In this document: positions 8,749-20,234 of the stretch, piece after piece
Position numbering within the stretch: position 1 is the first letter of the stretch
How the letters are laid out: each line of letters begins with the position of its first letter
DNA from: Mycolicibacterium komanii
GTDB taxonomy: Bacteria > Actinomycetota > Actinomycetes > Mycobacteriales > Mycobacteriaceae
Direction: 5' to 3'
Length of the DNA: 64,000 bases
Assembly (NCBI RefSeq): GCF_001050035.1
Contig: NZ_CVTA01000033.1
Coordinates: forward strand, 244,954-308,953
Notes under the pieces: model-generated
Seen by the model: the letters and a program-made list of their open reading frames with translations, nothing else
Databases searched by the model: none
What the model was told of the DNA's origin: nothing
Translations under genes and position numbers: made by a program

Positions 8749-9768
8749 TCAGCGCACCCCCTGACGTTCGAGTTCTTCGGCGAGTTCGTAGAGGCTGCCG
8801 AGGTCGACGCCGTCCACGATCTGCGGCAACTGCAGCCGCGCCACGTCCAGGGCGTCGAGTTGTTCTGCGCTCTCGGCGCGCGCCTTGATCCGGGTCGCGT
8901 GCTGGATCGTCTCGGTCAGCAGCCCGGCGAAGTCGGAGTCGGACAACGTGATTCCGACCTCGGCCAGCCCGGCCCGCACGGTGTCGGCGTCGATGTCGCC
9001 CTCGGCGGCCTTGGCCAGCGCATCGGGGGGCAGGTACGCGGGGATGTTGCGGTTGACGATGACGCTGCCGATCGGCAGGTCGAGTTCCTTGAGTTCCTCG
9101 ATCGCCTCCAGCGTCTCCTGAATGGGCAGCGCCTCCAGCAGCGTGACCAGATGGATCGCGGTCATATCGGAATGCAGCACCTTGACCACGCTCTCGGCCT
9201 GGCCGTGCACCGGGCCGCCCTTGGCAAGGTCCGACACCGCCTTGGTCACGTCGAGGAAGCGCGCGATGCGCCCCGTCGGCGGCGAATCGACGACGACCGC
9301 GTCGTAGACCGGCTGCTTGCCCTTCTCGGCGCGGGTCACGATCTCGCGGATCTTGCCGGTCAGCAGCACGTCGCGCAGACCCGGCGCGATCGTGGTCGCG
9401 AACTCGACGGCGCCGATCCTGCGCATCGCGCGGCCGGCCAGACCGAGGTTGTAGAACATCTCGAGGTACTCGAGGAACGCGGCCTCGGTGTCGATGGCCA
9501 GCGCGTTGACCTGACCGCCGCCCTCGGCGGTCGCGATCTTGACCTCCTGATAGGGCAGGGGAGGGACGTCGAAAAGCTGCGCAATGCCTTGGCGCCCTTC
9601 GACTTCCACCAACAGCACCTTGCGGCCACCCGCCGCCAGCGCCAGCGCCAGCGATGCGGCGATCGTGGATTTGCCGGTGCCACCCTTGCCGGTGACGAAG
9701 TGCAGGCGAGCTTTGCTCAGCCGAGACGGCCAGCCGACGGATCTACCGCCATTGGTAGTGGAAGCCAC
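8749..9768 (-). CDS. ArsA/Get3-like ATPase, subunit B (Rv3679-like)
   Basis: A 339-residue partner of the downstream ATPase. Walker [10 protein letters not shown] lies at residues 27-35 with the signature lysine K28 of the deviant P-loop family, followed by [10 protein letters not shown] and the switch [16 protein letters not shown]. The two paralogues differ in insertions, as expected for a hetero-assembly. It is transcribed divergently from the DUF4177/RidA/MBL trio across 75 bases. The cytosolic location is inferred from the lack of a signal or transmembrane helix. Confidence 0.88.
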   Translation of the reverse strand: MASTTNGGRSVGWPSRLSKARLHFVTGKGGTGKSTIAASLALALAAGGRKVLLVEVEGRQGIAQLFDVPPLPYQEVKIATAEGGGQVNALAIDTEAAFLEYLEMFYNLGLAGRAMRRIGAVEFATTIAPGLRDVLLTGKIREIVTRAEKGKQPVYDAVVVDSPPTGRIARFLDVTKAVSDLAKGGPVHGQAESVVKVLHSDMTAIHLVTLLEALPIQETLEAIEELKELDLPIGSVIVNRNIPAYLPPDALAKAAEGDIDADTVRAGLAEVGITLSDSDFAGLLTETIQHATRIKARAESAEQLDALDVARLQLPQIVDGVDLGSLYELAEELERQGVR

Positions 9769-9843
9769 TCGTGCATGCTAGCCAACGGGTTTTCGGCCTC
9801 CGCAGGTCCGCGGCCTCGTATCGGCCGGAGATAAGCTCGCCCC

Positions 9844-10005
9844 ATGAGCGAATCGACCCGGTGGGAATACGCCACCGTCCCGCTGCTGACACACGCCACC
9901 AAGCAGATCCTCGACCAGTGGGGTGAGGACGGCTGGGAGCTGGTGTCCGTCCTGCCGGGCCCCACGGGTGAACAGCACGTCGCATACCTCAAGCGCCCGA
10001 AATGA
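9844..10005 (+). CDS. Small DUF4177-type protein
   Basis: A 53-residue protein (MSESTRWEYATVPLLTHATK...) with the compact DUF4177 pattern: WEYATVPL, then DQWGEDGWELVSVLPG, then AYLKRP. The same small gene sits here in M. tuberculosis (Rv3678A position). Its function is unknown. The TGA overlaps the ATG of the RidA gene (ATGA), so the two are translationally coupled. The start lies 75 bases from the divergent ATPase gene. Confidence 0.8.
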   Translation: MSESTRWEYATVPLLTHATKQILDQWGEDGWELVSVLPGPTGEQHVAYLKRPK

Positions 10006-10457
10006 CGGCGTCGGCGCGGCTGGCGGAGCTGGGCATCGAGTTGCCGCCGGTGGTGGCGCCGCTGGCAGCCTACGTGCCGGCGGTGCGCACGGGCAACCTC
10101 GTCTACACCGCGGGTCAGTTGCCGATCCGCGACGGCGAGCTGCTGCAGACCGGGAAGGTCGGCGCCGGCGTCAGCCCGGAACAGGCCCACGGCCTGGCCC
10201 GGGTGTGCGCGCTCAACGCGCTCGCCGCGGTGCACTCGCTGGTAGACGTCGACTCGGTCACCCGGGTGGTCAAGGTGGTCGGATTCGTTGCCTCCGCGCC
10301 CGGATTCCACGGGCAGCCGGGCGTGATCAACGGTGCCTCGGAACTGTTCGGTGAGGTGTTCGGGGACGCCGGGGCGCATGCCCGCTCCGCCGTCGGCGTC
10401 TCGGAGCTGCCGAGGGACGCCCCGGTCGAGGTCGAAGTGATCGTGGAGGTCGCGTGA
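10002..10457 (+). CDS. RidA/YjgF-family protein
   Basis: A 151-residue member of the RidA/YER057c/UK114 superfamily, whose proven members hydrolyse reactive enamines and imines released by PLP enzymes. The core pattern is visible: AYVPAVRTGNLVYTAGQLPI, a central NALAAVHSLV helix, and the C-terminal ARSAVGVSELPRDAPVEVEVI strand carrying the family's substrate-binding arginine. It corresponds to Rv3678c. Start and stop overlap the neighbouring genes by four bases each, so the small DUF4177 protein, RidA and the MBL hydrolase are made from one mRNA. Confidence 0.9.
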   Translation: MTASARLAELGIELPPVVAPLAAYVPAVRTGNLVYTAGQLPIRDGELLQTGKVGAGVSPEQAHGLARVCALNALAAVHSLVDVDSVTRVVKVVGFVASAPGFHGQPGVINGASELFGEVFGDAGAHARSAVGVSELPRDAPVEVEVIVEVA

Positions 10458-11230
10458 CGCCGGAGCATCCGGCATATGGGCGGCTGCGCCCGGTCACCGA
10501 CAGCGCCTCCGTGCTGTTGTGCGACAACCCCGGCCTGATGACGCTGGAGGGCACCAATACGTGGGTGCTGCGGGGTCCCGGGAGCGACGAGATGGTCGTC
10601 GTCGACCCCGGCCCCGAGGACGACGCGCACATCGAAAGGATCCTCGAGCTGGGCACCATCCCGCTGGTGCTGATCAGCCACAAGCACGAGGACCACACCG
10701 GCGCCATCGACAAGATCGTCGACAGCACGGGCGCGGTGGTGCGTTCGGTGGGCAGCGGATTCCTGCGGGGCCTCGGCGGGCCGCTCACCGACGGCGAGGT
10801 CATCGACGCGGCGGGGCTGCGCATCACCGTGATGGCCACGCCTGGGCACACCGCCGACTCGGTGTCGTTCCTGCTCGGCGACGTCGTGTTGACCGCCGAC
10901 ACTGTGCTCGGCCGCGGGACGACCGTCATCGACAAGGAAGACGGCAGCCTCACCGACTACCTGGAATCACTGCGACGCCTGCGTGGGCTCGGCCGGCGCA
11001 CCGTGTTGCCCGGGCACGGACCCGATCTCGACGACCTCGAAGCCGTCAGCGACATGTACCTGGCTCACCGCAACGAGCGGCTCGAACAGGTGCGTGCGGC
11101 GTTGCGTGTGCTCGGCGACGACGCCACCGTCCGCCAGGTCGTCGAACACGTCTACACCGACGTCGACGAGAAGCTGTGGGACGTAGCGGAATGGAGCGTT
11201 CAGGCGCAGCTCGACTACCTGCGCACGTGA
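10454..11230 (+). CDS. MBL-fold hydrolase (Rv3677c-like)
   Basis: A 258-residue metallo-beta-lactamase-fold protein with a full metal motif H76-x-H78-x-D80-H81, the later ATPGHTADS histidine, the LTADTVLG aspartate and LPGHG. A C-terminal helical domain (residues about 205-258) resembles that of LACTB2-like proteins, some of which are RNases, so a beta-lactamase role is not implied. The GTG start overlaps the ridA stop (GTGA). It converges on crp, and the 41-base gap contains a hairpin. Confidence 0.87.
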   Translation: MTPEHPAYGRLRPVTDSASVLLCDNPGLMTLEGTNTWVLRGPGSDEMVVVDPGPEDDAHIERILELGTIPLVLISHKHEDHTGAIDKIVDSTGAVVRSVGSGFLRGLGGPLTDGEVIDAAGLRITVMATPGHTADSVSFLLGDVVLTADTVLGRGTTVIDKEDGSLTDYLESLRRLRGLGRRTVLPGHGPDLDDLEAVSDMYLAHRNERLEQVRAALRVLGDDATVRQVVEHVYTDVDEKLWDVAEWSVQAQLDYLRT

Positions 11231-11236
11231 TGTGTC

Positions 11237-11253
11237 GAGCGCTACCGGCGCTC
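11237..11253. terminator. Hairpin between MBL gene and crp
   Basis: GAGCGC-TACCG-GCGCTC is a 6-bp perfect stem in the short gap between two convergent genes. No T tract is present on either side. Confidence 0.35.
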
Positions 11254-11271
11254 ACTGCCGCTGCGGCTCCG

Positions 11272-11946
11272 TTACCTCGCTCGGCGGGCCAGGCGCTCCG
11301 AGTCCGAGATCAGAACGCTCTTGCCCTCCAAACGAATCCAGCCGCGGTGGGCGAAATCGGCCAGCGCCTTGTTGACGGTCTCGCGCGAGGCGCCGACCAG
11401 TTGGGCGATCTCCTCTTGGGTGAGGTCGTGCGTCACTCGCAACGCGCCACCCTCCTGAGTGCCGAAGCGCTGCGCCAGCTGCAGGAGCTGCTTGGCCACG
11501 CGGCCGGGGACGTCGGTGAAGATCAGGTCGGCGAGGTTGTTGTTGGTGCGGCGCAGTCGGCGGGCCAACACTCGCAGGAGCTGTTCGGCGATCTCCGGCC
11601 GGTCGGCGATCCACGCGCGCAACGCGTCACGGTCCATCGACACCGCGCGGACCTCGGTGATGGTGGTCGCGCTCGACGTCCGCGGGCCCGGGTCGAAGAT
11701 GGAGAGCTCGCCGAACATGTCCGACGGACCCATGATCGTGAGCAGATTCTCGCGGCCGTCCGGCGACCGGCGGCCGATCTTGACCTTGCCCGAAATGATG
11801 ATGTAGAGCCGATCGCCGGGCTCACCCTCGGCGAACACGGTGTGTCCACGGGGGAAGTCGACTGGCTGCAATTGCTTGGTCAGCGCGGTGACGGCGCTGG
11901 GTTCGACCCCCTGGAAGATTCCGGCCCGCGCCAGGATCTCGTCCAC
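11272..11946 (-). CDS. crp: cAMP receptor protein Crp
   Basis: A 224-residue CRP/FNR-family transcription factor equivalent to Rv3676. The cyclic-nucleotide pocket has G79-E80-L and R89-T90-S91 at the expected places. A long dimer helix follows, then the winged helix-turn-helix with recognition helix in [21 protein letters not shown]. It binds TGTGA-N6-TCACA. In this window it lies within reach of several candidate sites (whiB4, acs, Ms1 RNA), and an adenylate cyclase is encoded 23 kb away. No clear Crp site is seen in its own 88-base upstream region. Confidence 0.95.
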   Translation of the reverse strand: MDEILARAGIFQGVEPSAVTALTKQLQPVDFPRGHTVFAEGEPGDRLYIIISGKVKIGRRSPDGRENLLTIMGPSDMFGELSIFDPGPRTSSATTITEVRAVSMDRDALRAWIADRPEIAEQLLRVLARRLRRTNNNLADLIFTDVPGRVAKQLLQLAQRFGTQEGGALRVTHDLTQEEIAQLVGASRETVNKALADFAHRGWIRLEGKSVLISDSERLARRAR

Positions 11947-12034
11947 GTTGCCCCTCTTAAGCTGTTAGGTGAAGCCGACCTCTATCGGTAAGCGAGATAA
12001 GTCTAGAGGTACCCGATTTCGTGACCAGCCCACG

Positions 12035-12367
12035 CTACACACGATCGGCATGTCGGGTCTGCTGAAATTCCGGATTCATCCGGTGCTCGGCATATGACCG
12101 AACCGGCAGATCCGCAGCCCGAAAATGCGCGGCTGACCCGTTGGCGATCGGATGCTCGACGTGCTGGCGTTGGCGCATACCGTCCAGCGCCCGGCTCATC
12201 CCGTCCCGCGCCAGCCTGTCGACGTCGGAGGGTTCGGCCCGCTCAAAGAATTTCGCCACGTCGGTGGCCGAGACCGTGTCGGGGTTCAGACCCGCCTCGA
12301 GCCGCTGCAGCCCGAGCGTCGCCGCCATCAGCAACCCAGGAATCAGGCCAACGAGCAACCACGACAC
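12035..12367 (-). CDS. Small membrane-anchored hypothetical protein (Rv3675-like)
   Basis: A 110-residue protein with one N-terminal hydrophobic helix ([20 protein letters not shown]) and a soluble remainder ([25 protein letters not shown]...). Its position between crp and nth and its design match Rv3675, annotated as a possible membrane protein. No domain is recognised. It lies 88 bases upstream of crp on the same strand and could be co-transcribed with it. It is divergent from nth. Confidence 0.65.
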   Translation of the reverse strand: MSWLLVGLIPGLLMAATLGLQRLEAGLNPDTVSATDVAKFFERAEPSDVDRLARDGMSRALDGMRQRQHVEHPIANGSAAHFRAADLPVRSYAEHRMNPEFQQTRHADRV

Positions 12368-12496
12368 AACGCAGAAGTAAACACGCCCAAGGTCTCAGCG
12401 GGATCACGAATCGTCACCGGTCCGCACCAGTTCGCGACGGCGGCTGCAACGGCCTTTTCGGTGGCTTTGTCCGAGCGTCTCAGTACGCTGGCAGTC

Positions 12497-13279
12497 GTGA
12501 CCGTAAGCGAGGCGTCGGCAAAGAAGGCGGGCACGCCCAAGCGTGCCAAGAAACGGGACGGCGAGACGCGCACCGGTCTCGTTCGCCGCGCGCGGCGCAT
12601 GAATCGCACGCTGGCGCAGGCATTTCCGCATGTGTACTGCGAGCTGGACTTCACCAACCCGCTCGAGCTCACCGTCGCGACGATCCTGTCCGCGCAGAGC
12701 ACCGACAAGCGGGTCAACCTCACCACCCCCGCGTTGTTCAAGAAGTACCGCACCGCCCTGGACTACGCACAGGCCGACCGCACCGAGCTCGAGGAGCTCA
12801 TCCGGCCCACCGGCTTCTACCGCAACAAGACGAACTCGCTCATCCGGCTGGGGCAGGAACTCGTCGAGCGATTCGACGGCGAAGTGCCGGCGACCATGGA
12901 GGAGCTGGTCACCCTTCCCGGTGTCGGGCGCAAGACCGCCAACGTCATCCTCGGCAACGCGTTCGGCATCCCGGGGATCACCGTCGACACCCATTTCGGC
13001 CGGCTCGTGCGCCGGTGGCGGTGGACCACCGAGGAGGACCCCGTCAAGGTCGAGCACGCGGTCGGTGAGCTCATCGAGCGCCGCGAGTGGACCGATCTCA
13101 GCCACCGGGTGATCTTCCACGGCCGGCGGGTCTGCCACGCGCGGAAACCGGCGTGCGGCGTGTGCGTGCTGGCCAACGACTGCCCGTCGTTCGGCATCGG
13201 ACCGACCGATCCCGGGACCGCCGCGGCGCTGGTCAAAGGCCCCGAGACCGAACACCTGCTGGCCATGGCCGGTCTGTAG
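12497..13279 (+). CDS. nth: Endonuclease III (Nth), DNA glycosylase/AP lyase
   Basis: A 260-residue base-excision repair enzyme that removes oxidised pyrimidines. The helix-hairpin-helix is [17 protein letters not shown] with the catalytic lysine, VDTH supplies the catalytic aspartate, and the [4Fe-4S] loop is C213-x6-C220-x2-C223-x5-C229. The GTG at 12497 gives a basic N-terminal extension slightly longer than that of M. tuberculosis Nth (245 residues). A longer upstream open frame shows no conserved residues. It heads a tightly packed run with the thioredoxin-like, NUDIX and marP genes. Confidence 0.95.
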   Translation: MTVSEASAKKAGTPKRAKKRDGETRTGLVRRARRMNRTLAQAFPHVYCELDFTNPLELTVATILSAQSTDKRVNLTTPALFKKYRTALDYAQADRTELEELIRPTGFYRNKTNSLIRLGQELVERFDGEVPATMEELVTLPGVGRKTANVILGNAFGIPGITVDTHFGRLVRRWRWTTEEDPVKVEHAVGELIERREWTDLSHRVIFHGRRVCHARKPACGVCVLANDCPSFGIGPTDPGTAAALVKGPETEHLLAMAGL

Positions 13280-13295
13280 CCAGCGCCGACCGACC

Positions 13296-13955
13296 GTGCG
13301 TACCTCGACCCGTTGGACCGTCGTGGTGCTCGTGGTCCTCGTGGCGCTCGGGTGGGCCCTGTGGGCGCAGCTGGATCGCGACACCGGGTCCACCGGGACA
13401 CCGTCGCAGCCGACTGCGCGTGACCGCCGCGCCGCCGACACCGCTGAGGCGCTGGCCGGCCCGCGCGCCGAGGCCGATCTGGTGCCGTGTCCCGGCCCGG
13501 GCGTCGGAGCGGGCCCGGAGGCACTGCGCGGGATCACGCTGGAATGCGCGGGCGACGGGGCGATGGTCGACGTGGCCAGGGCGCTGGCCGGCCGCGTCGT
13601 CGTGCTCAACCTGTGGGCGTACTGGTGTGCGCCGTGCGCCGCGGAACTTCCGGCGATGGCCGAATACCAGCGGCGCATGGGTACCGCGGTGACCGTGCTG
13701 ACCGTGCACCAGGACGAGAACGAGACGGCGGCGCTGCTGCGGCTGGCCGAACTCGGCGTGCGGCTGCCCACGCTGCAGGACGGCAGGCGGCTGATCGCCG
13801 CCGCGCTGCGGGTACCCAACGTCATGCCCGCAACCGTGGTGCTGCGCGCGGACGGTACCGTTGCCGACGTCCTGCCGCGCTCCTTCACCAGCGCCGATGA
13901 GATCGCCGCGGCGGTGGGGCCGCAGGTCGGCGTGAGGACGGGAGAGCCGGGGTGA
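13296..13955 (+). CDS. Membrane-tethered thioredoxin-like protein (TlpA/ResA type)
   Basis: A 219-residue protein with an N-terminal transmembrane helix (residues 8-24), a flexible linker and a thioredoxin fold facing outside. The active site is W-C111-A-P-C114, followed later by the cis-proline loop VPNVMPATVVL. Equivalent to Rv3673c. It probably reduces or exchanges disulfides of exported proteins. The GTG start lies 16 bases after nth, and its end overlaps the NUDIX start by four bases, so nth, this gene, the NUDIX gene and marP form one unit. Confidence 0.88.
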   Translation: MRTSTRWTVVVLVVLVALGWALWAQLDRDTGSTGTPSQPTARDRRAADTAEALAGPRAEADLVPCPGPGVGAGPEALRGITLECAGDGAMVDVARALAGRVVVLNLWAYWCAPCAAELPAMAEYQRRMGTAVTVLTVHQDENETAALLRLAELGVRLPTLQDGRRLIAAALRVPNVMPATVVLRADGTVADVLPRSFTSADEIAAAVGPQVGVRTGEPG

Positions 13956-14728
13956 GCTGGGTCAGCGAGGGCAGCGGTCTGACGCCCGACGCCGCCCCGG
14001 CCTGGCTGAAGCCGCTGCTGGACAACGCCGGCGACATCAAGCGTGCCTATCGCAGGCGGGTGCCGCCCGAACTGTTGGCGATGGTCACCAGCGAAGGCAA
14101 ACCCGCACAGGCCGACGCGCGCGAGGCGGCGGTGCTGGTGTTGTTTTCCGGGCCCGCCGACTCCCCGACCGGTGGCGTTCCCGTCGACGCCGACCTGCTG
14201 GTCACGGTGCGCGCGGGGACGCTGCGCCACCACGCGGGTCAGGCCGCGTTTCCCGGCGGCGCCATCGAGACCGGCGACCACAGCCCGGTGCAGACGGCGC
14301 TGCGCGAGGCCAATGAGGAAACCGGGATCGAGGCCGAACGGCTGCATCCGCTCACCACGATGGAGCGGCTGTTCATCCCGCCGTCGGGATTTCACGTCGT
14401 CCCGGTGCTCGCCTACTCACCGGACCCGGGTCCGGTGCGCGTCGTCGACGAGGCCGAGACCGCACACGTCGCTCGGGTGCCGGTGCGCGCGTTCGTCAAT
14501 CCCGAGAACCGGATCATGGTGTACCGCAGCGCCAACACCCGCCGCTACGCGGGCCCGGCGTTTCTGCTCAACGAGATGCTGGTGTGGGGTTTCACCGGTC
14601 AGGTGATCTCGGCGATGCTCGACGTCGCCGGCTGGGCGCAGCCGTGGAATACCGACGACGTGCGCGAACTGGAGGACGCAATGGCGCTCGTCGGCCGCGG
14701 CGCCGGTTACGGTGATGCACAACCATGA
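13952..14728 (+). CDS. NUDIX hydrolase, CoA pyrophosphatase type (Rv3672c-like)
   Basis: A 258-residue NUDIX protein. The CoA-hydrolase signature LLVTVRAGTLRHHAGQAAF is followed by the NUDIX box GAIETGDHSPVQ...REANEETGI, in which the first acidic position is Asp rather than Glu. This pattern suggests cleavage of CoA or acyl-CoA to phosphopantetheine and 3',5'-ADP. An N-terminal extension of about 90 residues is typical of the mycobacterial form. The start overlaps the thioredoxin gene stop and its stop overlaps marP (ATGA). Confidence 0.87.
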   Translation: MSWVSEGSGLTPDAAPAWLKPLLDNAGDIKRAYRRRVPPELLAMVTSEGKPAQADAREAAVLVLFSGPADSPTGGVPVDADLLVTVRAGTLRHHAGQAAFPGGAIETGDHSPVQTALREANEETGIEAERLHPLTTMERLFIPPSGFHVVPVLAYSPDPGPVRVVDEAETAHVARVPVRAFVNPENRIMVYRSANTRRYAGPAFLLNEMLVWGFTGQVISAMLDVAGWAQPWNTDDVRELEDAMALVGRGAGYGDAQP

Positions 14729-15912
14729 CTTCGTCACAGTGGGTGGACCTCGTCGTCCTCGGTATCGCCTTCGTCGCGGGCATCTCGGGCTGGCGCTCGG
14801 GTGCGCTGGGCTCGATGCTGTCGTTCCTCGGAGTGGTGCTCGGCGCGGTCGCCGGGGTGCTGCTGGCGCCGCACCTGGTCGCCAACATCGACGGGCCGCG
14901 CACCAAGCTGTTCGTCACCCTGTTTTTGATCCTGGCGTTGGTCGTCGTCGGCGAGATCGCGGGCGTCGTGCTCGGCCGCGCGGTGCGCAGCGCCATCCGC
15001 AACCGATCGCTGCGGGCGGTCGACTCGCTGGTCGGCGTCGCGATCCAGATCGTGGCCGTCCTGGTGGCCGCCTGGATGCTGACGTACCCATTGCAATCGT
15101 CGGATCAGCCCAACCTCGCCGCGGCGGTGCGCGGTTCGAAGGTGCTCAAGGAGGTCAACGACGCGGCGCCCGGATGGCTGCGGCAGGTGCCGACCCGCCT
15201 CTCGGCGCTGTTGGACACCTCGGGCCTGCCGGATGTGCTGCAACCGTTCGGCCGCACCCCGATCGTCGCGGTCGACGCCCCCGACGCCGCGCTCGCCGCC
15301 GATCCGGTGGTGACGGCGACCCGGCCCAGCGTCGTCAAGATCCGCGGGGTGGCGCCGGGTTGCCAGAAGGTGCTCGAGGGCACCGGTTTCGTCGCCGCCA
15401 GTAATCGCGTGATCTCGAACGCGCACGTGGTGGCCGGATCGGAGAGCGTCACCGTCGAGGCCGACGGGCAGACCTACGACGCGTTCGTCGTCTCCTATGA
15501 CCCGCAGGCCGACATATCGATCCTCGACGTGCCGGACCTGCCCTCGGCGCCGCTGTCGTTCGCCGAGACCCCCGCCACCACCGGCACCGACGCGGTGGTG
15601 ATGGGCTATCCCGGTGGCGGCAACTTCGTCGCCACACCGGCGCGGGTGCGCGAGATCATCGAGCTGAGCGGTCCCGACATCTACCGCACCACCAACGTCG
15701 AGCGCGAGGTCTACACCATCAGAGGCAGTGTGCGACAGGGTAATTCGGGTGGCCCGATGATCGACAAGGACGGTCGGGTGCTGGGCGTGGTGTTCGGTGC
15801 AGCGGTCGACGATGCCGACACCGGCTTCGTGCTCACCGCCGACGAGGTGTCGCATCAACTCGCCAAGCTGGGCAACAGCGAGCGGGTGCCCACGGGCGCC
15901 TGCGTCGCCTAG
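14725..15912 (+). CDS. marP: Membrane serine protease MarP
   Basis: A 395-residue protease equivalent to Rv3671c, needed in M. tuberculosis to keep internal pH in acid and to resist oxidative stress. The N-terminal half (residues about 1-125) has four hydrophobic helices of the colicin V production (CvpA) type. The C-terminal half is a chymotrypsin-like domain with H234 in SNAHVV, D263 in QADIS and S341 in GNSGGPM. The protease domain should face the periplasm. The stop codon overlaps the ephE stop by three bases inside a shared CTAG. Confidence 0.94.
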   Translation: MTSSQWVDLVVLGIAFVAGISGWRSGALGSMLSFLGVVLGAVAGVLLAPHLVANIDGPRTKLFVTLFLILALVVVGEIAGVVLGRAVRSAIRNRSLRAVDSLVGVAIQIVAVLVAAWMLTYPLQSSDQPNLAAAVRGSKVLKEVNDAAPGWLRQVPTRLSALLDTSGLPDVLQPFGRTPIVAVDAPDAALAADPVVTATRPSVVKIRGVAPGCQKVLEGTGFVAASNRVISNAHVVAGSESVTVEADGQTYDAFVVSYDPQADISILDVPDLPSAPLSFAETPATTGTDAVVMGYPGGGNFVATPARVREIIELSGPDIYRTTNVEREVYTIRGSVRQGNSGGPMIDKDGRVLGVVFGAAVDDADTGFVLTADEVSHQLAKLGNSERVPTGACVA

Positions 15913-16850
15913 CCGTAGACCTGCCTGAGAAACCGCGACAGCTGCGCGTTGGCCTTCTCCGGCGCTTCCTCGTGACCGAAATGCCCTGCGCCGTCGATCG
16001 ATACGTAACGACCGTGCGGTGCGTAGCGTTGGGTGCGATACACCGGATCGGCCAGCACGTACGGGTCGGCGTCGCCGCGCATGTGCAGCACCGGCACGTT
16101 GATCGGCCGCTTCATCGAGCGCATGAAACGGCGTCCTTCGCCGCGTAGCTGACTGCGGACGGCCCAGCGCTGGTACTCCAGTGCCGAGTGCGCGGCGCCG
16201 GGTATCTGGATGGCGCGCCGCATGTGTCCGATGGTCTCGGAGAAGTCCTCGGAGGCAAGCCAATTGCTGCCCGCGCGGCTGCGCACGAGGTGCTCCAGTT
16301 CCTCGGCGTTCTTCCGCGTCAACGTGCGCTCGGGCCACATCGGCACTTGGTAGCGCATCATCCACGGCAACAGGGCGCGGCCCTGGTCACGGCGGCGGAG
16401 CGCGGAGGCCCGCAGCGCCGCCGGATGCGGGGAGCTCACCACCGCGATCGCGTGGACCGCGCGGGGATGCAGCACCGCGGTGGCCCAGCACACCAGGCCG
16501 CCGTCGGCGTGCCCGACCAGCGTCGCGGACTTGTGTCCCAGCGCGCGTACCAGGCCGGCGGTGTCCCCGGCCAGCGTCCAGCCGTCGTAACCGCGCGGGG
16601 GCTTGTCGCTGGCGCCATAGCCGCGCAGGTCGACGGCGACCACCCGGGCTCCGGTCAACCCGCGCAACTGATGGCGCCACGACCACCAGAACGAGCCGAA
16701 GCCGTGCAGCAGGATCACCAGCGGCCGGTCGGGACCCGCGGCCGTGTCGGGCTGCGCTTCGACCACGTGGAAGCGAATCCCGTTGGCGTGCACCTCGAGA
16801 TGGCGCCACGGCCCGTCGATGCGGACGACCGACGGAGCGGGTGGGGGCAT
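15909..16850 (-). CDS. ephE: Alpha/beta hydrolase, EphE-like epoxide hydrolase
   Basis: A 313-residue alpha/beta hydrolase. The oxyanion motif is HGFGSFWWSW, the nucleophile elbow GHADGG carries Asp as in epoxide and dehalogenase-type enzymes, and the last histidine lies in GAGHFGHEE. The position beside marP matches Rv3670 (EphE). The true substrate is not known. The coding region ends in the shared CTAG with marP and starts directly after the stop of the upstream membrane gene, so the two minus-strand genes are adjacent with no gap. Confidence 0.85.
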   Translation of the reverse strand: MPPPAPSVVRIDGPWRHLEVHANGIRFHVVEAQPDTAAGPDRPLVILLHGFGSFWWSWRHQLRGLTGARVVAVDLRGYGASDKPPRGYDGWTLAGDTAGLVRALGHKSATLVGHADGGLVCWATAVLHPRAVHAIAVVSSPHPAALRASALRRRDQGRALLPWMMRYQVPMWPERTLTRKNAEELEHLVRSRAGSNWLASEDFSETIGHMRRAIQIPGAAHSALEYQRWAVRSQLRGEGRRFMRSMKRPINVPVLHMRGDADPYVLADPVYRTQRYAPHGRYVSIDGAGHFGHEEAPEKANAQLSRFLRQVYG

Positions 16851-17360
16851 TTACCAGCCCGACGGGTCGGCCGTCGCCGCCGGCTTTCCGTCGCCCGAGG
16901 CGAGTTCCTTGGACTTGTCGTGGCCCGGAGTCAGCGCCTCGGGGATCTCCTTGACCGATTCGATCGTCTTTTGCGGGCCGCGGATGCGGCGCACCTTGAG
17001 GTAACCCAGGAACGCGAAGATCGCGGTGACGACGACCATCAGGCCGAACACGATGAGGTACGCCGCCCATTTGACCAGCCACAGGTCGAGCAGTTCGCCG
17101 AGGAAGAAGAAGAAAAAGAACGTCGAGTAGAACAGCACGACCAGCGCGAGGATGAAGAAGACGCTGCCGGTCAGGCCCTTCTTGACGTCGCGGGTGATCT
17201 CGGCCTTGGCCAGTTCGACCTCGGCGCGCACCAGCGTCGACACCTGCGCGGTCGCGTCCTTGACGAGGTCACCGATCGACGGATCGGCCTTGGGCGCGTG
17301 CGGGTCGACCAGCGGTATCGACGTGACGGTGGTCGGCGCGCCATTCCTGCGATCGCTCAC
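16851..17360 (-). CDS. Phage-holin-family-like membrane protein (Rv3669-like)
   Basis: A 169-residue protein with a polar N-terminus, an amphipathic helix (SIGDLVKDATAQVSTLVRAE), two transmembrane helices around residues 66-90 and 95-118, and a Lys-rich cytosolic tail. The pattern is that of the actinobacterial holin-like superfamily III / DUF1469 membrane proteins, for which a holin role is unproven. An unusual phenylalanine run sits in the first helix. It starts with GTG and abuts ephE. It is divergent from the secreted protease gene. Confidence 0.78.
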   Translation of the reverse strand: MSDRRNGAPTTVTSIPLVDPHAPKADPSIGDLVKDATAQVSTLVRAEVELAKAEITRDVKKGLTGSVFFILALVVLFYSTFFFFFFLGELLDLWLVKWAAYLIVFGLMVVVTAIFAFLGYLKVRRIRGPQKTIESVKEIPEALTPGHDKSKELASGDGKPAATADPSGW

Positions 17361-17548
17361 GACGGTTCCTCCCGCATCGGCCGGATCACCGGCTGTCCCG
17401 GCGTTGGTTCCACTGCCGGCGCCGCCGGCGATGGAGTCGGTCGCGACTCATGTTGCCATGTGGCGTGCGCTCAAACGATCCCGGCCGACGATAGACTGGC
17501 CCGATCAGTGGCAGGGCAGGTCGGGGCGTCGATAGGGGAAACGTTCAC

Positions 17549-18259
17549 GTGAAGACCAGCGGCCTGTTCCTGTGCCGTCTCGCCGCCGGCATCGCCATCG
17601 TCGCGGCAGCCCTCATCACGACGCCCGCGGTGGGCCAGGCGCAAGAGCCAGTTCCGCTCGGCGGCGGCTCGGGCCTGGTGGTCAACGGCGAGACGCTGTG
17701 CACTCTCACGACGATCGGCCACGACAGCCAGGGGCGGCTCATCGGCTTCACATCCGCACACTGCGGCGGGCCCGGCGCCAAGGTCAGCGCCGAGGGCGCC
17801 GACGCGGCGGGCGTGGTCGGCACGATGGTGGCCGGCAACGACGCGCTGGACTACGCGGTCATCGAGTTCGATCCGCAGAAGGTGCGCCCGGTCAACAACG
17901 TCGACGGATTCCAGATCGACGGGTTGGGCCCCGATCCGGTCTCGGGTGACATCGCATGCAAACTCGGCCGCACGACCGGCTACTCCTGCGGCGTCACCTG
18001 GGGCCCGGGTAAGGATCCGGGCACCATCGTCAACCAGGTGTGCGGTCAGCCCGGCGACTCGGGCGCGCCGGTCACGGTGAACAACCGCCTCGTCGGCATG
18101 ATCCACGGGGCGTTCTCCGAGGCCCTGCCGACGTGCGTCATCAAGTACATCCCGCTGCACACGCCCGCGGTGACCATGTCGTTCAACACGCAGCTGGCCG
18201 ACATCACGGCCAAAAACCGACCGGGAACGGGTTTCGTCCCGATCGGCTCGGCCGGCTGA
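17549..18259 (+). CDS. Secreted S1-family serine protease (Rv3668c-like)
   Basis: A 236-residue exported protease. A Sec signal peptide ends near TPAVGQAQ (about residue 34). The chymotrypsin-type triad is visible as H71 in TSAHCGG, D101 in LDYAVIEF and S171 in GQPGDSGAP. Four cysteines in the mature part could form two disulfides. Equivalent to Rv3668c. The substrate is unknown. The GTG start at 17549 follows GATAGGGGA. Only 13 bases separate its stop from the convergent acs stop, with no clear terminator hairpin. Confidence 0.87.
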   Translation: MKTSGLFLCRLAAGIAIVAAALITTPAVGQAQEPVPLGGGSGLVVNGETLCTLTTIGHDSQGRLIGFTSAHCGGPGAKVSAEGADAAGVVGTMVAGNDALDYAVIEFDPQKVRPVNNVDGFQIDGLGPDPVSGDIACKLGRTTGYSCGVTWGPGKDPGTIVNQVCGQPGDSGAPVTVNNRLVGMIHGAFSEALPTCVIKYIPLHTPAVTMSFNTQLADITAKNRPGTGFVPIGSAG

Positions 18260-18272
18260 GCCGATCCGCTCG

Positions 18273-20231
<1,959 letters not shown>

Positions 20232-20234
20232 GTC

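Noticed and set aside
12401..12420. A possible Crp site (ATCACGAATCGTCACC) between Rv3675-like gene and nth
   Set aside because: The half-sites do not have the TGTGA-N6-TCACA arrangement in the right orientation.
12404..14395. A 663-codon minus-strand frame across nth and the NUDIX gene
   Set aside because: Covers three well-supported plus-strand genes and shows no domain of its own.
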